39,969 nt of DNA from positions 1 through 39,969 of the forward strand of contig ONCR01000006.1 of assembly GCA_900316345.1 (NCBI GenBank), given 5' to 3'. The notes under the pieces are model-generated. The model worked only from the letters and a program-made list of their open reading frames with translations, was not told where the DNA came from and made no database searches. The DNA is from an uncultured Eubacteriales bacterium. Lineage in GTDB: Bacteria; Bacillota; Clostridia; Oscillospirales; Acutalibacteraceae. The position numbers and the translations under genes are program-made. Shown here in pieces: positions 34,545-39,969 of this stretch; the stretch's first letter is position 1, and every line of letters starts with the position of its first letter.

Positions 34545-36491
34545 TTATGCCGGTTTACAGTAGCCTGCCGTTCCTGTTGCATTAACGGTTACGGCTGAGT
34601 CGATTACAATTAAATCCTCAGTACAGTTAAAGGCGTACTTTTTAGCCTTAATTGTAATGTTGCCCGAAAGGGCGGTAAAGCCCTTATTACCTTCAAGCTG
34701 AATACCGTCGCCCATAGTGCTTTCAATGTTCATAACCGTTGCGGTATGCCCTTCCTCAAGTGCAAGGAACGTCATATTCTTACAGCGGATACAGTCGTCG
34801 GCAGATTTAATTTTGATAGTTGCATTATCCTCAATTTCAACGTTGTAATAAACCTCGTCCTCAACAAGCGCTCCGCCTATACCGGGAACGAGCACGGTAT
34901 CCTTTGTATCGATACCTCGGTTACCGCTGATAATATCAAGCGTAAGATTTTTAATGGTCAGCTTTGCTTTATTATCAATCGCGGTTGTATCGTAACACCT
35001 GAGATTAAGCTTTCCGTGACCTCTGAGCTCAAGCGGACAACTGCTGTCAATCGCATTGCCGGAGGTATTGGCTATTAAAGTATTTTCGCTCATATCCTTG
35101 GCTGAAAGGAATACCTTCTGCGCTTCGCCGTAAACGGGCGCGCCGTCCTTATCGGTAATCAACTCGCCGTTTTCATCATAGGAAGGCGCTCTGTTTTTAA
35201 CGTTAATGCAGTCCCTGCCGTTATTTTCAAGCGTAACTCCGTTAAGCTTAACCTCCGTTCTTCCTACCGCGTTAATATCAATAGTGAAATTGCTTCTGCT
35301 TCCCGTTATTTCAAAATCGATTGTGCCGTCCTCATTAGTCGATAAATCAAGCTTATCGTTTACTTCCGTTGTGTTAGTTGAGGATTTTTTAAAGGAAGCA
35401 TAATTCGGGTTACTTACGGTTTCGCTTTCAATATCAATATAACAGGTTTTATCAACCATAACCTCGTCGCAGCGCGTGCAGTTATGAACTCTGAAATAGT
35501 TTTCGTCAACCGTATATTTTTCTTCAAAATCGTGGCCGAGGGCAGGCGTTGTTACCTTCGTTGTTTCGTCAATAAAGCCGCAAACCGTACAAACCATTGC
35601 GGTATAGCCCTCCTCGGTGCAGGTGGGCTCAACTGTCTTTTCTTCAAAAACGTGCGCCGTGCCGAGAGGCTCCTCGGTTTCAACCTTACTGCTTTCGTCA
35701 ACATAGCCGCAAACCGTGCAAACCTGAATATCATATCCCCAATCGGTACAGTTGCGGGCAACGCTCTTCGTTTCAAAGGTATGGGGTATTACGGCAGTAT
35801 AATTATCAACGTAGCTGAAGCCGCATTTTGAACACTTATAGGTTGTATATCCCTGCTCGGTACAGCTTGGCGCTGTGACCGTAGGTTCAAAGCTGTGTTT
35901 TTTTAGCTTTGTTGTATATGTATCGCCGCAGACGGTGCAGGTATATTTTGTATAATCCTCATAAACCGGGTTTTCCGTTACAAGCTCCTTAACGTACTTA
36001 TGGGTTGTTAAATCCTTTTCGGTTTTAACGGAAAACTTCTTTTTGCAGAACTTGCATATATTCGTTTTTTCGCCCTGCTCGGCGCAGGTTGCCGCTTTTT
36101 TCACCGTCCACGAGGTTGACGGCTGATGAGCGGCTTTTGCTTTTTTTATTACGGAAAAAGCGCCGTATTTTTTCTTTTTTCCAACCGTAACATATGCGCG
36201 CGCCTTGTAATAGCGTGTTTTGCCGAGCTTTAATTTAAGCACGGCCTTATTGGTTTTAACGGTTTTAACCTTTTTGTATTTTCCGTTTTTCTTTGTGCTT
36301 ACATAAATTTCATAACCGGTTACGTTCTTTTGCTTTTTCCATTTAAGCGTTACCTTTGAGCAGGCAGGAGTCGCCTTAAATGACGCAACCTTAACGGGCT
36401 TTGCCGCCGCATAAGCCGTAGGAACGGCGCCGAAAGCCGCAGTAAAAAGCATAAGGGCCGCAATTATTACCGATATTGCTTTTTTCATCAT
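34545..36491 (-). CDS. Secreted protein with FN3-like domain, CxxC repeats and beta-helix-like C-terminus
   Basis: The 648-residue product begins with a signal peptide (MMKKAISVIIAALMLF, ending PTAYAA). Residues about 33-122 look like a fibronectin type III-like domain rich in lysine (VTLKWKKQKNVTGYEIYVS). Residues about 128-350 carry six CxxC motifs in a degenerate ~45-residue repeat of the form CTExGY...CTVCG followed by a histidine, a possible metal-binding or structural surface repeat. Residues about 360-648 alternate short beta strands with Asn/Asp turns (NFTIDINAVGRTEVKLNGV), like Cthe_2159-type carbohydrate-binding beta-helices. ATG at 36489-36491 follows GAGGAAG; a GTG three codons upstream is less likely. 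No catalytic function can be assigned. Confidence 0.8.
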   Translation of the reverse strand: MMKKAISVIIAALMLFTAAFGAVPTAYAAAKPVKVASFKATPACSKVTLKWKKQKNVTGYEIYVSTKKNGKYKKVKTVKTNKAVLKLKLGKTRYYKARAYVTVGKKKKYGAFSVIKKAKAAHQPSTSWTVKKAATCAEQGEKTNICKFCKKKFSVKTEKDLTTHKYVKELVTENPVYEDYTKYTCTVCGDTYTTKLKKHSFEPTVTAPSCTEQGYTTYKCSKCGFSYVDNYTAVIPHTFETKSVARNCTDWGYDIQVCTVCGYVDESSKVETEEPLGTAHVFEEKTVEPTCTEEGYTAMVCTVCGFIDETTKVTTPALGHDFEEKYTVDENYFRVHNCTRCDEVMVDKTCYIDIESETVSNPNYASFKKSSTNTTEVNDKLDLSTNEDGTIDFEITGSRSNFTIDINAVGRTEVKLNGVTLENNGRDCINVKNRAPSYDENGELITDKDGAPVYGEAQKVFLSAKDMSENTLIANTSGNAIDSSCPLELRGHGKLNLRCYDTTAIDNKAKLTIKNLTLDIISGNRGIDTKDTVLVPGIGGALVEDEVYYNVEIEDNATIKIKSADDCIRCKNMTFLALEEGHTATVMNIESTMGDGIQLEGNKGFTALSGNITIKAKKYAFNCTEDLIVIDSAVTVNATGTAGYCKPA

Positions 36492-36514
36492 AAATACCAC
36501 TTCCTCTAATGCGG

Positions 36515-36544
36515 ATTATACTACATAGCGGTGTTAAAAGTCAA
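36515..36544 (-). promoter_or_regulatory. Promoter of the secreted CxxC/beta-helix protein gene
   Basis: On the minus strand TTGACT (36539-36544), an 18-bp spacer and TATAAT (36515-36520) lie about 24 bp before the ATG. Confidence 0.65.
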
Positions 36545-36567
36545 ACATTATAAATGTTAAAATATTA

Positions 36568-36596
36568 TTGAAATAATAAAATATAGAGTATATAAT
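36568..36596 (+). promoter_or_regulatory. Promoter of the uxaC-kdgK-eda operon
   Basis: TTGAAA (36568-36573), a 17-bp spacer and TATAAT (36591-36596) are present. The inverted repeat ATTATT-G-AAATAAT (36564-36578) covers the -35 and could be an operator for a uronate-responsive repressor. No such regulator is in the window. Confidence 0.75.
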
Positions 36597-36619
36597 AAAA
36601 CCGACAAGGAGATTTTATT

Positions 36620-38020
36620 ATGAAAGCTTTTATGGATAAGGATTTTTTACTTGACAGCGATACAGCAAAAATGCTTTTTCACGATTATGCCGAAAATATG
36701 CCGATTTGCGACTATCACTGCCATTTGAGCCCTAAAGAAATTTTTGAAAACGAACAGCCCGAAAGCATTTCTCAGCTCTGGCTGTCGGGCGACCATTACA
36801 AGTGGCGCGCAATGCGAAGCGCAGGTATTGACGAAAAATACTGTACGGGTAATGCTTCCCCAAAGGAAAAATTCATTGCCTTTGCAACAGCGCTTCAATA
36901 CGCCGCAGGTAACCCGCTTTACCACTGGGCTCATCTTGAGCTTCAGCGCTATTTCGGCATTTATACCCCGCTTAACGCCAAAACCGCGGAGGATATTTAC
37001 GAAAAAGCCAACACGGCAATAGCGCAAGGCGATTTTCGTCCGCAGACGCTTATTGCGCGCTCAAACGTTAAGTACGTATGTACAACCGACGACCCGATTG
37101 ACGATTTAAAATACCACAAGCTGCTTGCCGAACGGGATTTACCTTTTAAGGTTCTCCCCTCCTTCCGCCCCGATAAGGCGCTGAATATAAATTCCGATGA
37201 TTTTATTGAATATATTCATAAGCTCGGGGAGGCTGCGGATATTGAAATCGGCTCATTGCCGGACGTAGTAAGCGCTTTATACAGCCGTGCCGAATATTTC
37301 AGCGAATGCGGATGTAAGATTTCAGACCAGGCTTTTGAGACCCCGCCTTATGCCCGCGCTGATAACGAGGAGCTAAACGAAATTTTTGCAAAAGCAATGC
37401 TCGGAGGCAAGGTTACCCGTCTTGAAGAAGAAAAATACAAAACGGCTATTATGCTTGCGCTTGGAGTTAAGTATCATCAGCTCGGCTGGACTATGGAAAT
37501 CCATATCGGCGCAATGCGCAATAACAACACAAAAATGTTTCAGGCTATAGGCGCGGATACCGGCTTTGATTCCGTAGGCGACGGCGCCGTTGCAAAACCG
37601 CTTTCGCGTTTATTGAATTCGCTTGAGCTTGTATGCTCGCTTCCCAAAACAATCCTGTTTAATTTAAACGATAAAGACAATACCGTTCTTGCAACAATGC
37701 TCGGCAATTTTCAAAGCAGCGAGGCCGAAAGCAAAATTCAGTTTGGCCCCGCGTGGTGGTTTCTTGATACGATGGACGGAATGACGGCGCAGATGAAAGC
37801 GCTCGGCAATCTCGGAATTCTCGGCAAATTTGTTGGTATGGAAACGGACAGCCGCTCGTTCACCTCTTATGCAAGGCACGAATATTTCAGGCGAATTATG
37901 TGCCGCCTTATCGGGGGCTGGGTTGAAAACGGGATGTACGCATATGACGAGGAGATTTTAAAAGAAATTATTCAGGGCATATGTTATAATAACGCTGTTA
38001 AATACTTCGGTTTTGAATAA
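36620..38020 (+). CDS. uxaC: Uronate (glucuronate/galacturonate) isomerase
   Basis: The product converts D-glucuronate to D-fructuronate and D-galacturonate to D-tagaturonate. The 466-residue length fits the UxaC family of the amidohydrolase superfamily. ICDYHCHLSPKEIFEN near residue 30 supplies the metal-binding HxH. CTTDDPIDDLKYHK, LGWTMEIHIGAMRNNN and GMETDSRSFTSYARHEYFRR are the other family blocks. The ribosome site is AAGGAG. It leads kdgK and eda by 11 bp, as a sugar-acid catabolic operon. Confidence 0.96.
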   Translation: MKAFMDKDFLLDSDTAKMLFHDYAENMPICDYHCHLSPKEIFENEQPESISQLWLSGDHYKWRAMRSAGIDEKYCTGNASPKEKFIAFATALQYAAGNPLYHWAHLELQRYFGIYTPLNAKTAEDIYEKANTAIAQGDFRPQTLIARSNVKYVCTTDDPIDDLKYHKLLAERDLPFKVLPSFRPDKALNINSDDFIEYIHKLGEAADIEIGSLPDVVSALYSRAEYFSECGCKISDQAFETPPYARADNEELNEIFAKAMLGGKVTRLEEEKYKTAIMLALGVKYHQLGWTMEIHIGAMRNNNTKMFQAIGADTGFDSVGDGAVAKPLSRLLNSLELVCSLPKTILFNLNDKDNTVLATMLGNFQSSEAESKIQFGPAWWFLDTMDGMTAQMKALGNLGILGKFVGMETDSRSFTSYARHEYFRRIMCRLIGGWVENGMYAYDEEILKEIIQGICYNNAVKYFGFE

Positions 38021-38031
38021 AGGAAAACATT

Positions 38032-39129
38032 ATGAACTTAAACTTAAAGCCAAAAGAGGATTGTACATTTGACGAGCTTTCGCTCGGCGAAATTATGCTT
38101 CGCCTTGACCCCGGCGAGGGCAGAATAAAAACCGCCCGTTCCTTCAAAGCATGGGAGGGCGGTGGCGAATATAACGTTGCGCGCGGGCTTCGCCGCTGCT
38201 TCGGCTTAAGGACGGGCGTTGTTACCGCCTTTGCCGAAAACGAGATAGGCTATCTTCTTGAGGATTTAATTCTTCAGGGCGGAGTTGACACCTCGCTTAT
38301 CAAATGGGTTCCCTATGACGGAATAGGAAGAACGGTAAGAAACGGGCTTAACTTTACCGAACGCGGCTTCGGAATCCGCGGAGCCGTCGGCGCGTCCGAC
38401 AGAGGCAACACGGCCGCTTCGCAGCTTAAGCCCGGCGATATTGACTGGGATTATATTTTCGGCACGCTCGGCGTACGCTGGCTCCACACGGGCGGAATTT
38501 TTGCCGCGCTTTCCGAAACAGCAGCAAAAACGGTTATTGAAGCCGTAAAAAAAGCAAAGCAGTACGGCACCGCCGTTTCATATGACCTCAACTACCGCCC
38601 TTCGCTTTGGAAGGGCATCGGCGGTCAGGCAAAGGCGCAGGAGGTTAACCGCGAAATTGCAAAATACGTTGACGTTATGATAGGCAATGAAGAGGACTTT
38701 ACCGCCTGTCTCGGCTTTGAGGTTGAGGGCAACGACGCCGAGCTCAAAGAGCTTAACATTGACGGCTATTATAAAATGATTGAAACCGCAACGAAGGCTT
38801 ATCCTAATTTCAAGGTAATCGCAACAACGCTTAGAACCGTTAAAACCGCAACCGTTAACGATTGGAAGGCTATCTGTTGGGCTGACGGAAAAATCTATAA
38901 TTCAATAGAATTCCCCGCCCTTGAAATTCTTGACAGAGTAGGCGGCGGAGACAGCTTTGCAAGCGGGCTTATTTACGGATTAATGACTTTTGAGGACGCG
39001 CAGAAGGCGGTTAACTACGGCGTTGTTCACGGCGCGCTTGCAATGACAACCCCGGGCGATACCTCAATGGCAAGCCTTAAAGAGGTTGAAGCAAAGGTTA
39101 ACGGCGCTTCAGCAAGGGTTCAGAGATAA
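38032..39129 (+). CDS. kdgK: PfkB-family sugar kinase, likely 2-keto-3-deoxygluconate kinase
   Basis: The 365-residue PfkB-type kinase has the substrate-side glycine motif WEGGGEYNVARGLRR near residue 40. The ATP/anion-hole motif is ILDRVGGGDSFASGLIYG near 300, with the catalytic Asp. YDLNYRPSLWKG and NEEDFTACLG are also typical of KDG and related kinases. The position between uxaC and the KDPG aldolase gene makes phosphorylation of KDG to KDPG the best reading. PfkB members are hard to tell apart by sequence, so the substrate is partly inferred from context. Ribosome site AAAGGAA. Confidence 0.88.
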   Translation: MNLNLKPKEDCTFDELSLGEIMLRLDPGEGRIKTARSFKAWEGGGEYNVARGLRRCFGLRTGVVTAFAENEIGYLLEDLILQGGVDTSLIKWVPYDGIGRTVRNGLNFTERGFGIRGAVGASDRGNTAASQLKPGDIDWDYIFGTLGVRWLHTGGIFAALSETAAKTVIEAVKKAKQYGTAVSYDLNYRPSLWKGIGGQAKAQEVNREIAKYVDVMIGNEEDFTACLGFEVEGNDAELKELNIDGYYKMIETATKAYPNFKVIATTLRTVKTATVNDWKAICWADGKIYNSIEFPALEILDRVGGGDSFASGLIYGLMTFEDAQKAVNYGVVHGALAMTTPGDTSMASLKEVEAKVNGASARVQR

Positions 39130-39141
39130 AGGAGAATTTTT

Positions 39142-39798
39142 ATGGCTAACAAAATTGAAACTCTGTCTAAAATTCAGGAGGTCGGCATTGTTGCCGTTGT
39201 TCGCGCCGAATCAGTTGAGCAGGCTGAAAGAATTACAGACGCCTGCATTAAGGGCGGCGTTGCGGCTATAGAGCTTACCTTCACCGTTCCTCACGCCGAC
39301 AAGCTTATTGAAGCAATGAAAGCGAAATATACTTCAGGCGAAATTATCATAGGCGCGGGAACCGTTATGGACGCCGCAACCGCAAGAATAGCAATTCTTG
39401 CAGGCGCGGAATATATTGTTTCGCCCTATTTTGACCCCGAAACTGTACGCTGCTGTAACCGTTACGGCATTCCTTCAATGCCCGGTATTTACACGCCTAC
39501 CGAAGCGGTTCAGGCTATGGAATGCGGCGCAGACGTGCTTAAGGTTTTCCCCGGCGACCTTGCAGGCCCGAGGTTTATTAAGGACCTTCACGGCCCGATT
39601 CCCCACGCGGTAATGATGCCCTCGGGCGGCGTTGATATTGATAACGTCAAGGATTGGATTAAAGCCGGAGCAATAGCGGTAGGCGCAGGCTCATCCCTTA
39701 CCGCAGGGGCAAAAACCGGCGACTATGAAAAGATTACCGAAACGGGCAAAATCTTCGTTCAGCGCATAAAAGAAGCAAGGGAAGAAATGAAGAAATAA
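39142..39798 (+). CDS. eda: KDPG/KHG aldolase
   Basis: This class I aldolase splits 2-keto-3-deoxy-6-phosphogluconate into pyruvate and glyceraldehyde 3-phosphate. The 218-residue TIM barrel carries VAVVRAES (phosphate/carboxylate arginine), AAIELTFTV (catalytic glutamate), and VLKVFPGDLAGP with the Schiff-base lysine. GAGTVMDAATARIAI and MPSGGVDIDN are family blocks. It begins 12 bp after kdgK with AAAGGAGAA and is the last gene before a terminator. Confidence 0.95.
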   Translation: MANKIETLSKIQEVGIVAVVRAESVEQAERITDACIKGGVAAIELTFTVPHADKLIEAMKAKYTSGEIIIGAGTVMDAATARIAILAGAEYIVSPYFDPETVRCCNRYGIPSMPGIYTPTEAVQAMECGADVLKVFPGDLAGPRFIKDLHGPIPHAVMMPSGGVDIDNVKDWIKAGAIAVGAGSSLTAGAKTGDYEKITETGKIFVQRIKEAREEMKK

Positions 39799-39802
39799 AA
39801 AA

Positions 39803-39868
39803 AGAGCAATCAACAGTGTTACCGTTATAAGAAGGTGGCTGAGTAAAAACTCAGCCGCTCTGTTTTTT
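39803..39868 (+). terminator. Terminator of uxaC-kdgK-eda with nested stems
   Basis: A perfect 8-bp hairpin GGCTGAGT / ACTCAGCC (39837-39856) is directly followed by GCTCT and a T run. GCTCT can also pair with AGAGC at 39803-39807, enclosing an internal segment whose GTGTTACCGTTATAAGAAGGT resembles the sequence after glgA at 31530-31550. Confidence 0.8.
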
Positions 39869-39898
39869 ATCTCTACAAATCAGAAGTTTTATGGTTTT

Positions 39899-39954
39899 TG
39901 TAGGGCAAGGTGCCTACACCTTGCCGCGGCACGATGTGGGCATCGTGCCCTACA
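39899..39954. repeat. Double-hairpin element with TGTAGGG / CCCTACA ends
   Basis: The ends TGTAGGG (39899-39905) and CCCTACA (39948-39954) are inverted repeats. Between them are two perfect 9-bp hairpins, GGCAAGGTG / CACCTTGCC and GGCACGATG / CATCGTGCC, each with a 4-base loop. The ends match those of the single-hairpin copies at 9949, 10267 and 18038, so this looks like a complete member of the same family. Confidence 0.75.
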
Positions 39955-39969
39955 ATTGATACGGATAAC

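Overview
The window looks like a chromosomal segment of a low-to-moderate GC anaerobic Firmicute, most likely a gut-type Clostridia (Oscillospirales/Ruminococcaceae-like). The evidence is a glgB-glgC-glgD-glgA operon with the Firmicute-type GlgD, Shine-Dalgarno sites of the AAGGAGG kind, sigma-A type promoters with 17-bp spacers, a B. subtilis-like OhrR, a DNA polymerase I without a proofreading active site, and large secreted modular carbohydrate-active proteins. The taxonomic call is an inference.

Layout. (1) 1-9896, minus strand: the first 3298 codons of one giant secreted protein that runs off the left edge. It has a signal peptide, two LamG-like domains and a GH43 arabinanase-like catalytic domain with its three acidic residues. 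Its consensus promoter lies about 220 bp upstream, between two inverted copies of a small hairpin repeat. (2) 10383-13111: tRNA-Arg(CCG) and a divergent MATE transporter that appear to share one palindromic -35 hexamer, then convergent rmuC. (3) 13278-20662: an FAD oxidoreductase, GTP-type PEP carboxykinase, and the polA-rimI-tsaD cluster. (4) 20785-25540: alr, an ohrR-type regulator with a recognisable operator, and the minus-strand cluster dapF-purC-purB. (5) 25818-31504: the four-gene glycogen operon behind a good promoter with two 18-bp direct repeats. (6) 31508-34541: an AT-richer block carrying an alpha/beta hydrolase, a GNAT acetyltransferase and an XRE regulator. It is bracketed by inverted related sequences and ends in an array of small hairpins next to a possible 38-codon gene. 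(7) 34545-36491, minus: a secreted protein with an FN3-like domain, six CxxC motifs and a beta-helix-like region. (8) 36620-39798: uxaC-kdgK-eda, part of the hexuronate catabolic route.

How it fits together: the secreted GH43/LamG protein and the beta-helix protein suggest attachment to, or breakdown of, plant polysaccharide. uxaC-kdgK-eda would feed uronic acids into pyruvate and glyceraldehyde 3-phosphate. PEPCK links C3 and C4 metabolism, and the glg operon stores surplus glucose. No CRISPR array, rRNA, transposase, integrase or complete phage is visible. The most unusual parts are the giant protein with its repeat-flanked promoter, the dispersed hairpin repeat whose stems change on both arms, and the bracketed block at 31.5-34.5 kb with its hairpin array.
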